The position numbers and the translations under genes are program-made. This document shows, piece by piece, positions 1 to 7,764 of a stretch of 12,359 nucleotides of DNA. Within the stretch, counting starts at the first letter, position 1; each line of letters opens with the position of its first letter. The stretch is from JAHHLP01 sp041609895 (GTDB lineage: Bacteria; Bacteroidota; Rhodothermia; Rhodothermales; JABDKH01), in NCBI GenBank assembly GCA_041609895.1, contig JBFIPX010000089.1, positions 1 through 12,359 on the forward strand, in the 5' to 3' direction. Below the pieces are notes generated by a model. That model saw nothing but the letters and a program-made list of their open reading frames with translations, did not search any database and was not told where the DNA came from.

Positions 1-14
1 CGTCGACGTTAGCG

Positions 15-2651
15 TCAGAAGGTCAGGCTGACTCCGCCCGCCACTGTCGTTCCCATGAAGCCAAACTGGTTGACCTCCCAGGGGTACCTGAAGCGGCCGC
101 CCAGGTCGGTGACCACGTCGCCCTTGGTGTCGATCTCATCGGGATAGACGTCGAATACGTTGTTGACGTTTAGCCACAACCGAACCGCTTCGCTGTAGCG
201 GTAGCCGATGCGGACATCGGTGAGGACCTTCGCAGCGAATACCTGATCCTTTTCAGGATCGGACGCGTGACGCCAGCGGACCTCGCCGAAACGAGTATTA
301 CTGACGATGAAGTTCCAGTCGCTGATGTTGTACTGCAAGCTGAGCGCGACCTTGTCGTTGGGCCGGGCCGTCTCGACGCGCGACTGCTCCTTCCGGTTGA
401 AAATCACGTTCCCTGACTGCCGGATCGGTGCCGGCGTCGTGATGTTGTCACGGTTCGTGATCTCCGTCTCGTTGTAGTTGCCCGCGAGAGTAACCTCCAG
501 CGTTCCACGTCCAAGTGGAATGTTCTTGTAGCTTGCGACCAGGTCAACGCCGTTGGTCTCGGTGTCGATCGCGTTGGTAAAGAACTTGAGACTCGTCACG
601 CTGAATGCATCGAGTATGTCGTCCACAACGGTCTGGACGTTCGGATCCGCATCCGATATCTCGCCCGTAAACACCACTCGATCGTCCACCGTGATCCGGT
701 AGTAGTCGGCGGTCACCGAGAAGTCGTCATTTACGTTCGCGGCAACGCCCGCCGTCACATTGAATGACTCCTCCTCCTTAAGGCGCGGAACACGGAGGTC
801 TCGAATGACGGGACTGTCGATATTGAACGTGCCCTGATTCGATACCGTCCCGCCGGACACCAGCGTCTGGATGTTGCTCAGGTATAGCTGATGCAGGGAG
901 GGTGCCCGGAAGCCCGTACTCGCTGAGGCACGGATTGCGAGTCTATCCTCGGCAATCCGGACACGGCCGTTCACCTTCCAGTTAAGCGTGTTGCCGAAGT
1001 CGCTATAGTCCTCGTAGCGAATAGCTCCCCCGATCAGCACGTCCTGGTAGTCGTATTCCAGCTCACCGTAGGCGCCAACGTTTGAGCGGATCTTGTCAAC
1101 CTCGTTGCGCGGCTGCACGCCGGGGAACGATTGCGTGCCGGACCCGAAATATGAGTCTTCCTCTCCTGCTATCGCGATGAAGTTCTCCGTTCTAAACTCC
1201 GACCCGAATCCGATTTTGAAATCGCCCACGGCACGAAACACGTCGAGGTTGCCGACGATGTTGCTGAACTCGTATCCGCCCACATTGAACGTCGTCGGGC
1301 TGAGGTTGCCGAGATCCGTGTTCAGTGACTCATCAACCGTGTAATCCACGGTATTGCTCCCAAAGGTTGCACTCACGTCGACGTCCCAACCCTCGATCGT
1401 ACTCCGGACGCCCGCACCGAGCGTGCGATCGTAGATGTCCGTTTCGAAGGTGGGATGGAAACCAGAGTACGTCTCTCCTGGGCTGTGGTGAATGAAGAAC
1501 GGATCGGGAATCCAATACGGCGTTCGGTGGAGTGCGTAACTTTCGCCATCGCGATAGGTAATGCCGCCGAACGCATAGAGCGTTCCACCACCCGCCAACG
1601 GGATGCCGGAGTTGAAGAAGACTTCGAAGGTGGCCATGCGCGGCATACCGACCAGCATGCTCAGGTCCGGATTGTCACGGAAGAACGCCGCAAACTCCGG
1701 ATTGTCCTGCGGGTTCACGCCGAACAGATCGTCGCGTCCAGGCTCTCCCGCACGGTTCGTGCGATCCTGCCAACGATAGCCGGTTGTGACGTTGATGAAG
1801 CCGTTGCCGAAGATGTTGAAACCGGAGTTGGCATCGAAGCCCAGGTTGAATCCGTCACCTTCCGAGGTTACGCCGGAGTAGGCATTGACTGATGTTGTTC
1901 CGATGTCGTCCTTCAGAACAATGTTGATCACTCCGGCGATAGCGTCGGAACCATATTGCGCGGACGCGCCGTCACGCAACACCTCGATGCGCTCGACGGC
2001 AGCGGCTGGTATGCTCTGCATGTCGACGCCAACTTCACCCTTGCCAGGTGTGTCGTTGATGTAGACGAGAGAACTGGCGTTCTTGCGCTTGCCATTGATG
2101 AGGATGAGCGTGCGGCTCGGACCAAGTCCCCGAAGATCCGCCGGGTTGAATAGCGCGGTGGCATCCGAGACCGTCTGCTGCGTCGCGTTGTACGACGGCA
2201 CCTTGAAGGTCATCATCTGGTCGAGAGTAAACTGCCCGGTCGATTCCAACTCCTCCACGGGCAGGTTGTCGATCGGCACCGGCGAGTCAAACTCGGACCG
2301 CGGATTGAAACGGGAACCGACCACAACGACATCCGAGAGGAAGGCGATGTCCTGTTCCAGCTCGACGTTGATGACCGAGGACGATTGAACGACGTTGACT
2401 TCTGCTTGCACGTAGCCCACAAAGGAGAACTGTAGAACGGCAGGCACTTGAGGCACGGTCAGACTGTACGCTCCCGACAGGTCTGTTGCTGCGCCCGTTG
2501 TCGTACCTTTCACCGTCACATTGACGCCCGGAAGACCTTCTCCGGTCTTGGCGTCCGTTACACGCCCGCTGACGTCGACCTGACTGAAAGCGGTTGTAGC
2601 CGTCGCCGCGAGAACGGCAAGGAATACGAGAATCGTAGCTGTATACTTCAT
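15..2651 (-). CDS. TonB-dependent outer-membrane receptor with N-terminal carboxypeptidase-like regulatory domain
   Basis: Predicted outer-membrane active transporter of 878 residues. Residues 1-23 form a signal peptide (Lys-2, hydrophobic core, AFS before the likely cleavage site). Residues about 25-100 are a CarboxypepD_reg-like beta-sandwich (VSGRVTDAKTGEGLPGVNV, later FSFVGY), typical of Bacteroidota receptors. A TonB-box-like stretch, DVVVVGSRF, sits near residues 107-115. The plug domain follows, with LRGLGPSRTLILINGKRK at about 173-190 and IEVLRDGASAQYGSDAIAGV at about 222-241. The rest is a beta-barrel with the family hallmark STGFRAPSLHQLYL, ending in a terminal Phe (VSLTF), the usual barrel-assembly signal. 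The frame stays open upstream to 2930, but the ATG at 2651 is preferred because it starts the signal peptide and has AGGAG 10 nt upstream. There is no SusD-like partner next to it, so SusC-type glycan uptake is not supported. The substrate is unknown; siderophores, other metal complexes or organic ligands are possible. Confidence 0.95.
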   Translation of the reverse strand: MKYTATILVFLAVLAATATTAFSQVDVSGRVTDAKTGEGLPGVNVTVKGTTTGAATDLSGAYSLTVPQVPAVLQFSFVGYVQAEVNVVQSSSVINVELEQDIAFLSDVVVVGSRFNPRSEFDSPVPIDNLPVEELESTGQFTLDQMMTFKVPSYNATQQTVSDATALFNPADLRGLGPSRTLILINGKRKNASSLVYINDTPGKGEVGVDMQSIPAAAVERIEVLRDGASAQYGSDAIAGVINIVLKDDIGTTSVNAYSGVTSEGDGFNLGFDANSGFNIFGNGFINVTTGYRWQDRTNRAGEPGRDDLFGVNPQDNPEFAAFFRDNPDLSMLVGMPRMATFEVFFNSGIPLAGGGTLYAFGGITYRDGESYALHRTPYWIPDPFFIHHSPGETYSGFHPTFETDIYDRTLGAGVRSTIEGWDVDVSATFGSNTVDYTVDESLNTDLGNLSPTTFNVGGYEFSNIVGNLDVFRAVGDFKIGFGSEFRTENFIAIAGEEDSYFGSGTQSFPGVQPRNEVDKIRSNVGAYGELEYDYQDVLIGGAIRYEDYSDFGNTLNWKVNGRVRIAEDRLAIRASASTGFRAPSLHQLYLSNIQTLVSGGTVSNQGTFNIDSPVIRDLRVPRLKEEESFNVTAGVAANVNDDFSVTADYYRITVDDRVVFTGEISDADPNVQTVVDDILDAFSVTSLKFFTNAIDTETNGVDLVASYKNIPLGRGTLEVTLAGNYNETEITNRDNITTPAPIRQSGNVIFNRKEQSRVETARPNDKVALSLQYNISDWNFIVSNTRFGEVRWRHASDPEKDQVFAAKVLTDVRIGYRYSEAVRLWLNVNNVFDVYPDEIDTKGDVVTDLGGRFRYPWEVNQFGFMGTTVAGGVSLTF

Positions 2652-2661
2652 GTTTGCCTGA

Positions 2662-2666
2662 CTCCT
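2662..2666 (-). promoter_or_regulatory. Shine-Dalgarno site of the TonB-dependent receptor
   Basis: AGGAG on the minus strand, 10 nt before the ATG at 2651. It supports the internal start over the longer open frame, whose extra 93 residues are hydrophilic, rich in Arg and Ser, and would bury the signal peptide. Confidence 0.6.
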
Positions 2667-2704
2667 GTTAGTCGATGGTGAACAGGGAATTAAACGCATT
2701 TCCC

Positions 2705-3271
2705 ATGAGAAATCCGAATTCAGAACCGTTGACGGCAAGCTCACGGGAGCGAACCGTCCGGACAAAGATCTGGGCCGGAGCGCTCGTTTTTGCCCTCTGC
2801 TCGGCAGTCTTTTCCTGCGGTCCGGACCCTGTGCCAGAGGCAACCGGACAGTCGCTTGAAGCTCCGTCAGCCGACCTCGGTCAGCTATTATGGATGGTCG
2901 GCTATTGGTCGCGAATTGAGGATTCCTCAAGTTCGGAGGAGGCGTGGCTGCCGCCCCGGGGAGATGTCATGGTCGGAGTTCACGTGGATCTGTTCGCTTC
3001 AGGCCGATCCTTTTTCGAATATTTGCGCGTGGAAAGCCGGGGCGATACCCTGGTCTACTTCGCCAGCCCGCGAGGACGAGAGGCGGTTCCCTTCGTTGCC
3101 TCCGACATCAGCGAGGGTCACGTCGTCTTTTCGAACATGTCGCATGATTACCCTCAGCATATCGGGTATACACTCGTGGGCCAGGACAGTCTGCGGTCCG
3201 AGATCTGGGGAATTGTGGATGGGGAGGAGCGGCGATCGAGTTGGACGTGGGGGCGATCCAGCATCGGGTAA
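2705..3271 (+). CDS. DUF6265-like putative lipoprotein
   Basis: Protein of 188 residues if the ATG at 2705 is used. A hydrophobic segment (residues 22-37) ends in VFSC with Cys-38, a plausible but imperfect lipobox, followed by a Pro/Glu/Ser-rich linker. The C-terminal domain, about residues 57-180, carries the DUF6265 pattern as I recall it: LLWMVGYW (61-68), EEAWLPPRGDVMVG (78-91), YFASPRG (118-124) and FSNMSHDYPQ (142-151). The biochemical role of this family is not established. The start is uncertain. An in-frame ATG at 2675 would put the start only 23 bp from the divergent receptor start, while the 2705 start still gives an unusually long 20-residue region before the hydrophobic core. 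None of the starts has a good ribosome-binding site. The TfoX-like gene follows after 6 nt, so the two are probably co-transcribed. Confidence 0.8.
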   Translation: MRNPNSEPLTASSRERTVRTKIWAGALVFALCSAVFSCGPDPVPEATGQSLEAPSADLGQLLWMVGYWSRIEDSSSSEEAWLPPRGDVMVGVHVDLFASGRSFFEYLRVESRGDTLVYFASPRGREAVPFVASDISEGHVVFSNMSHDYPQHIGYTLVGQDSLRSEIWGIVDGEERRSSWTWGRSSIG

Positions 3272-3277
3272 CTTGTC

Positions 3278-3538
3278 ATGCCTCCTGACGATCGCATCTC
3301 GCAGCTTCGCAACCTGGGACCCCGTTCGGAAGGCTGGCTCAATGCCGTCGGCATCTTCACCCGCGCCGACCTGGAGATAGCGGGATCCGTGATAGCCTTC
3401 CGATGGGTCGTCGAGCATGGATTCGCGCCGAGCCTCAACCTTCTGTACGCGATGGAGGGAGCGCTACGCGACGTCCATTGGGCCAATCTCGACCCAGACC
3501 TGCGTAATCGACTGCGCCGCGAACTCGAACGTCCGTAG
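3278..3538 (+). CDS. Stand-alone TfoX C-terminal-domain protein
   Basis: Small protein of 86 residues that is almost entirely a TfoX/Sxy C-terminal domain. Hallmarks are LRNLGPRSEGWLNAVGI (residues 10-26), TRADLE (28-33), and SLNLLYAMEGALRDVHWANL (52-71). The fold is helix-hairpin-helix-like. In TfoX/Sxy proteins of Gammaproteobacteria the full protein activates competence genes, but proteins with only this domain are widespread in other phyla and have no defined role, so a competence function should not be assumed. The TfoX N-terminal domain is absent, and nothing in the upstream gene resembles it. The gene starts 6 nt after the lipoprotein stop without a clear Shine-Dalgarno sequence, which suggests translation coupled to the upstream gene. 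Confidence 0.85.
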   Translation: MPPDDRISQLRNLGPRSEGWLNAVGIFTRADLEIAGSVIAFRWVVEHGFAPSLNLLYAMEGALRDVHWANLDPDLRNRLRRELERP

Positions 3539-3614
3539 CCGCGCCTCCCCGATTGCCGCCTCTGATATATCTTCCGGTAGACGACCCTGATAACGACCGA
3601 TACCCGGGCCCCGG

Positions 3615-6008
3615 ATGGACATCAAGACAGACACGTACGAAAAGCTGGGTGAGTTCTATCTCGGAAGAGAGTATGATCTCAAAGCCGGCGAGATGGGAGA
3701 TGAACTGGTACTCTACGACTCAAAGGATCTGACGACACACGCCGTATGTGTCGGCATGACCGGGTCGGGCAAGACGGGGCTCTGCGTTTCGCTCCTCGAG
3801 GAGGCCATCATAGATGGGATCCCGGCGATCGTCATCGATCCGAAGGGCGACATCCCGAATCTCATGCTCACGTTTCCGGAGCTGTCGGCCGAGGAGTTTC
3901 GCCCTTGGATCAACGCTGACGACGCGCGAAAGAAAGGGCTGAGTCCGGACGAGTTCGCGCAGAAACAAGCCGAGCTTTGGAAGAACGGCCTGGCAAGCTG
4001 GGGTGAGGGCCCTGAACGCATCCGCAAGTTGCGGGACGCGGCCGACATTTCAATCTATACTCCCGGCAGCGAGGCCGGTATTCCCGTATCGATTCTGTCG
4101 TCTTTTGCTCCCCCATCCGAGGAGACGATCGACGATCGCGACCTGTTCGGTGAGCGGATAGCGTCGACCGCGACGGGCCTGCTGGGGTTGTTAGGTATCG
4201 ACGCCGACCCGATCAAGAGCCGCGAGCATATCCTTCTGTCGAACTTGCTCGAGGAGGCGTGGAAGCGAGGCGACACGCTGGATCTCGGCTCCTTGATTCA
4301 AATGATCCAGACGCCACCATTCGATCGGATCGGGGTGATGGACATCGACTCCTTCTTCCCGCCGAAGGATCGCTTCGATCTTGCGATGTCCCTCAACAAC
4401 CTGCTTGCATCTCCAGGCTTCGAGGCCTGGATGACGGGCACGCCACTCGACATCGACTCGATGCTGTACGATCCCTCCGGCAAGCCTCGCGTCGCGATTT
4501 TTTCGATCGCTCATCTTTCCGAAGCGGAGCGCATGTTCTTCGTCTCGCTTCTGCTGACCGAGACGCTGTCGTGGATTCGCTCCAAGCCCGGCACGACGAG
4601 TCTGCGAGCGCTCCTATACATCGATGAAATCTTCGGCTACATGCCACCGGTAGCCAACCCTCCGTCGAAGCAGCCCCTTCTGACGCTCTTGAAGCAGGCG
4701 AGAGCGTTCGGACTGGGCGTCGTGCTCGCCACGCAGAACCCCGTTGATCTCGACTACAAGGGTCTGTCGAATACAGGAACCTGGTTCATCGGCAGGCTGC
4801 AGACCGAGCGCGACAAGATGCGGGTGTTGGAAGGACTTGAAGGAGCCTCCGCCGGAGGTGATTTCGACAAGGGTGCCATGGAGCGTGTGCTCGCCGGACT
4901 CGGAAAGCGCGTCTTCCTGTTGCACAACGTGCACGAGCGGGAGCCCGTCATCTTCCATACCCGTTGGGCGATGTCGTACCTGCGAGGGCCGCTCACGCGC
5001 AGCCAGATCAAAACGTTGATGGAAGGCAAACGGGCTGTGGCTCCGGCTGCCGGCACTCCCATGGCCGCGGCCGTAGAACGTGGCGCGAAGAAGACCTCGG
5101 CTGTCGGACAGCAGCGCCCGGTGATCCCCCCCGAGATCCAGGAGTTCTATCTGCCCCCGAATCCCGATGGAGGCTCGTATCTGCCGCTCGTGATAGGTGC
5201 CGCATCCGTTCACTTTCAGGATCGGAAGAAGACGGTTTCTGTGACAAGGGACGTAGCCTTCATCGCTTCGATTGATGATGGAGCCGTCACGCCGGTCGAC
5301 TGGGCGAACGCAGAACGCGTAGATATCGATATCGATCGGCTTCGACGCGAGCCGCCGGACGGTGCCGAGTTCCACGACGTGCCATCGGCCGCGTTCAAGG
5401 CGGATAACTTCGACGATTGGGAGAAGGAGTTCGACGACTTCCTGTACCGCCAAGAACGGTTGGAACTGTTCGAGCACCCCCTCCTCGGCCTCTCCTCGGA
5501 GCCCGGCGAAACAGAACGAGACTTCCGCATTCGCTTGAGAGATGTTGGTCGTGAAGCCCGCGACCGCCAGGTCGAGGAACTGCGTGAAAAGTATGGTACC
5601 AAACTGAAGCGGGCTGCGGAGCGGGTTCGCAAGGCGGAGCAGAAGGTCGAACGGGAGGAGGAGCAGGCGGAATCGGCAAAAATGAGCACATATGTGAATA
5701 TCGGAACGACTGTTCTGTCGGCTTTGCTCGGCCGCAAGGCGATCAGCCGGTCCAGTGTCGGGCGGGCGTCGACGACCATGAGGGGGATGTCGCGCTCATC
5801 CAAGGAGAAGCAGGACGTGGAGCGGGCCGAGGAAGACCTCGAGATGCGGCTCGAGGAACTCGCGGAACTTGAACGGGAACTGGAGCAGGACATCACCGAA
5901 CTCGAGGAATCACTCGATCCCGACTTCGCCGAACTCGAAACCAAGGTTCTGAAACCCCGCCGCACGGACATCGACGTGAAGCTTGTCGCGCTGCTATGGG
6001 GACAGTAG
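3615..6008 (+). CDS. HerA/FtsK-superfamily ATP-binding protein with C-terminal coiled coils
   Basis: Predicted P-loop ATPase of 797 residues. Walker A is GMTGSGKT at residues 47-54. A conserved VIDPKGD stretch lies shortly after, near residue 75. Walker B is LLYIDE at 333-338, and ATQNP at about 372-376 is the polar motif after it. LSNTGTWFIGRLQTERDK follows and may supply an arginine finger. This layout is that of the DUF87/HerA-like helicase and VirB4-type ATPases. The tail has two charged coiled-coil stretches (about 645-690 and 730-775) around a Gly/Ala/Ser-rich linker that contains VNIGTTVLSALLGRK. I recognise a conserved family of about 800 residues with this architecture in several phyla, but I know of no demonstrated function. 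No NurA-type nuclease or other partner lies nearby, and an N-terminal HAS barrel, usual in true HerA, is not evident. Role as DNA translocase or helicase is inferred. The start has no canonical Shine-Dalgarno sequence. Confidence 0.9.
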   Translation: MDIKTDTYEKLGEFYLGREYDLKAGEMGDELVLYDSKDLTTHAVCVGMTGSGKTGLCVSLLEEAIIDGIPAIVIDPKGDIPNLMLTFPELSAEEFRPWINADDARKKGLSPDEFAQKQAELWKNGLASWGEGPERIRKLRDAADISIYTPGSEAGIPVSILSSFAPPSEETIDDRDLFGERIASTATGLLGLLGIDADPIKSREHILLSNLLEEAWKRGDTLDLGSLIQMIQTPPFDRIGVMDIDSFFPPKDRFDLAMSLNNLLASPGFEAWMTGTPLDIDSMLYDPSGKPRVAIFSIAHLSEAERMFFVSLLLTETLSWIRSKPGTTSLRALLYIDEIFGYMPPVANPPSKQPLLTLLKQARAFGLGVVLATQNPVDLDYKGLSNTGTWFIGRLQTERDKMRVLEGLEGASAGGDFDKGAMERVLAGLGKRVFLLHNVHEREPVIFHTRWAMSYLRGPLTRSQIKTLMEGKRAVAPAAGTPMAAAVERGAKKTSAVGQQRPVIPPEIQEFYLPPNPDGGSYLPLVIGAASVHFQDRKKTVSVTRDVAFIASIDDGAVTPVDWANAERVDIDIDRLRREPPDGAEFHDVPSAAFKADNFDDWEKEFDDFLYRQERLELFEHPLLGLSSEPGETERDFRIRLRDVGREARDRQVEELREKYGTKLKRAAERVRKAEQKVEREEEQAESAKMSTYVNIGTTVLSALLGRKAISRSSVGRASTTMRGMSRSSKEKQDVERAEEDLEMRLEELAELERELEQDITELEESLDPDFAELETKVLKPRRTDIDVKLVALLWGQ

Positions 6009-6180
6009 GGCCGTAATAATGTTTTCTCGAGGTTCCGGCTTAGCGGCCGGCGCTTTAGAGCTGCACTATCCTGCTGCTAACGCCGCGCACAGTGCGGGGA
6101 CGGGAGTCGTAAGCCCGGTGAGAGACGACCGCATTTTTGTTGTCACTGAAGAGCAGGTCATCGAGGCGGGCTGAACGCAG

Positions 6181-7239
6181 ATGGACTCGATTACTCAAGC
6201 CGCCCTTGGGGCGGCTGTTGGCGAGGCGGTGCTTGGTCGAAAAGCAGGCGGCAAGGCCGCTGCATGGGGAGCTTTCTTCGGGACGCTTCCCGACCTCGAC
6301 ATCCTCGCGTATCCGTTCCTGGACCCGGCGCAGGAGCTCCTCTTTCATCGCGGACCGACGCACGCTCTGCTATTCAGCGTCATAACTGCTCCGCTGCTTG
6401 GCGTCCTGCTTGCTCGGCTTCATCGAAAGGATGGCGTCGGATGGAAACGGTGGTCGTGGCTGGCCTTCCTTGCTCTCTTCACTCATCCGGTGCTTGACGC
6501 CTTTACGGCGTATGGAACGCAGCTGCTGCTCCCATTCAGCAACAAGCCTATCGCGTTCAACACGATATCGATCATCGACCCGATCTACACGGTGCCGCTG
6601 ACTCTCGGAATTGTCGTCTCGCTTTTCTTCCGCCGTGACGTGCGAACCCGCCGGATCGTCAATGGTTTGGGGCTGCTGCTGAGTTCGCTGTACCTCACCT
6701 TCACGATAGCAAACAAGCTGTTCGTCGTTTCCGTTTTCGAGTCGGAACTGGACAGGCAGCGTGTTGCTTATTCGACCCTCGAGGTTCTTCCGTCTCTTTT
6801 CAACAACGTGCTGTGGGCAGGATTGGCTGCGTCCGAAGACACGGTTTTTGCGGGACTGTACTCTCACCTTGACGCCGACCGGCAGATTGCGTTCACGGGC
6901 ATCCCGAAGAACGCACACCTGCTTCCGCCCGCCCGCAACGGAGACCCCCTTTCTGTACTGCACTGGTTTTCGAGGGGCTTGTTTACAGTCGAGGCGGACG
7001 CCACGGGACTCGTCTACGAGGATCTGCACGTTGGCAGGACGGACTTCTACATGGGCGCGGATGGTGAATCGATCTTTACCTTTCACCTGCGTATCGGCGA
7101 TGACGGATACGTTGAAGGGTTCGAAGTTCGCCAACCGGGGTTCGAGAACAGATCAGAACTGCTAGGCTTGCTGGCAAGGCGGATACGCGGAAAGCAAGGG
7201 AACGTCGATGGCCGCGGTGGCCCGCAGCGCCATGAGTGA
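6181..7239 (+). CDS. YdjM-like membrane-associated predicted metal-dependent hydrolase
   Basis: Protein of 352 residues of the YdjM/YbcI (PF04307) type. The N-terminus MDSITQAALGAAVGEAV is characteristic. Putative metal ligands lie in PDLD (37-40), HRGPTH (56-61), and HPVLDAFTAYGTQLLLPFS (102-120), with Asp-133 in the IIDPIYT stretch. Hydrophobic segments near 62-80, 92-103, 135-150 and 160-180 indicate an inner-membrane protein. The C-terminal part, about 185-340, is soluble and probably periplasmic or cytoplasmic accessory sequence. The substrate is unknown for the family; the 'hydrolase' label rests on the conserved His/Asp residues. GAGG lies about 14 nt before the ATG, which is far for a Shine-Dalgarno sequence. 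A small membrane-protein gene follows directly. Confidence 0.9.
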   Translation: MDSITQAALGAAVGEAVLGRKAGGKAAAWGAFFGTLPDLDILAYPFLDPAQELLFHRGPTHALLFSVITAPLLGVLLARLHRKDGVGWKRWSWLAFLALFTHPVLDAFTAYGTQLLLPFSNKPIAFNTISIIDPIYTVPLTLGIVVSLFFRRDVRTRRIVNGLGLLLSSLYLTFTIANKLFVVSVFESELDRQRVAYSTLEVLPSLFNNVLWAGLAASEDTVFAGLYSHLDADRQIAFTGIPKNAHLLPPARNGDPLSVLHWFSRGLFTVEADATGLVYEDLHVGRTDFYMGADGESIFTFHLRIGDDGYVEGFEVRQPGFENRSELLGLLARRIRGKQGNVDGRGGPQRHE

Positions 7240-7286
7240 GGACATTCCGGCATCCACCCGGTGACGTCGTAAACACGATCGGACCG

Positions 7287-7535
7287 ATGAAAACACCTAA
7301 CCGCTTGGCCCGCGAGGTGACCTTCTTTCTCTCCGTTACGGCAGGTGCTTTCGTTGTCCTGCCGGTGGTTGCGGCAGCTCTCGCGTATCAAAGCCGGCAG
7401 GCAATGTTTTGGCCAGCTTACGAGTCGTTGTACACCTACTTCCTTCCTTACACGGTCTTCGTAGCAGTCGGAGTAGCTGTCGTCGTCGAACTGGTTCGGC
7501 TTGTCGTTTACTACGTTCGCCGCCCACGCCTCTGA
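7287..7535 (+). CDS. Small protein with two predicted membrane helices
   Basis: Protein of 82 residues from the ATG at 7287. Two hydrophobic helices are visible (about residues 12-32 and 50-75), the second followed by the positively charged end YYVRRPRL, so the C-terminus is probably cytoplasmic. I do not recognise a family. The frame also has a GTG at 7236 that overlaps the hydrolase stop as GTGA, an arrangement typical of translational coupling, and would add 17 hydrophilic residues (99 in total). Neither start has a clear ribosome-binding site. Either way the gene probably belongs to the hydrolase transcript. Confidence 0.6.
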   Translation: MKTPNRLAREVTFFLSVTAGAFVVLPVVAAALAYQSRQAMFWPAYESLYTYFLPYTVFVAVGVAVVVELVRLVVYYVRRPRL

Positions 7536-7558
7536 TCCAGGCTCAGGATCTTCATCTC

Positions 7559-7609
7559 TTGACCGCCGACCTGCCAGCCCAGCCACCCGGCCGGTGCGTC
7601 GGCGGTTGA
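7559..7609 (+). terminator. Hairpin downstream of the small membrane-protein gene, possible transcript end
   Basis: Perfect 9-bp inverted repeat, accgccgac (7562-7570) and gtcggcggt (7598-7606), which U-G and U-A pairs extend to 12 positions. The loop is about 27 nt and contains the palindrome ccggccgg. No T-run follows, so this is not a standard intrinsic terminator. It could be a transcript-end-stabilising structure or a protein-binding site. It sits 24 nt after the last stop of the upstream gene group and before the leader of the cytochrome operon. Confidence 0.35.
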
Positions 7610-7647
7610 CGCGAAGGTTAGGGGGATAGACTACATAAAAGCTAGCC

Positions 7648-7694
7648 TATTCCCTTGCAGCCAATTACGGGAATACTGCTTCCTTGATTCCCGT
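7648..7694 (+). promoter_or_regulatory. Alternating inverted repeats in the leader of the respiratory operon
   Basis: Three arms alternate in orientation: attccc (7649-7654), gggaat (7669-7674) and attccc (7687-7692). The middle arm can pair with the first as tattccc/gggaata (7 bp, loop 14) or with the third as acgggaat/attcccgt (8 bp, loop 12), so the two hairpins exclude each other. This could be an attenuator-like RNA switch or a set of operator half-sites for a regulator of the cytochrome operon, whose start codon is 70 bp downstream. No regulator or ligand can be named, and no T-run follows the second hairpin. Confidence 0.4.
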
Positions 7695-7764
7695 CGGTGT
7701 CGGCGCGATCTCAACCCTCAAGTTGTGTCGAAACCAAAGAGACACCGCGTACGAGGAATTGGGA

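Noticed and set aside
15..2651. SusC-type glycan-uptake receptor
   Set aside because: No SusD homologue, glycoside hydrolase or sulfatase gene lies next to it, and the sequence looks closer to the general TonB-dependent receptor class.
2652..2930. 93-codon N-terminal extension of the TonB-dependent receptor frame
   Set aside because: It would hide the signal peptide and overlap the divergent lipoprotein gene, while the internal ATG has a good Shine-Dalgarno sequence.
4614..5477. Antisense open frame of 287 codons inside the ATPase gene
   Set aside because: It is a mirror of a GC-rich gene whose plus-strand product has intact Walker motifs and family-like sequence along its whole length. The antisense product shows no recognisable domain.
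5216..5971. Antisense open frame of 251 codons, very rich in Ser and Arg
   Set aside because: The composition is what one expects from reading Glu/Leu/Arg-rich coiled-coil codons on the opposite strand.
3615..6008. Anti-phage defence island or mobile element around the HerA-like ATPase
   Set aside because: No nuclease, SIR2, DUF4297, transposase, integrase or tRNA is present, and the neighbours look like ordinary chromosomal genes.
6020..6175. Possible structured RNA or tRNA between ATPase and hydrolase genes
   Set aside because: No T-loop GTTCRA pattern, no acceptor-stem pairing and only short hairpins on either strand.
6370..7134. Antisense open frame of 254 codons over the hydrolase gene
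   Set aside because: The plus-strand frame carries the conserved PDLD, HRGPTH and HPVLD motifs; the antisense product has no domain I can recognise.
7534..7550. gatcc/ggatc hairpin at the stop of the small membrane-protein gene, considered as a terminator
   Set aside because: The stem has only 5 bp, overlaps the stop codon, and is followed by mixed sequence instead of a T-run.
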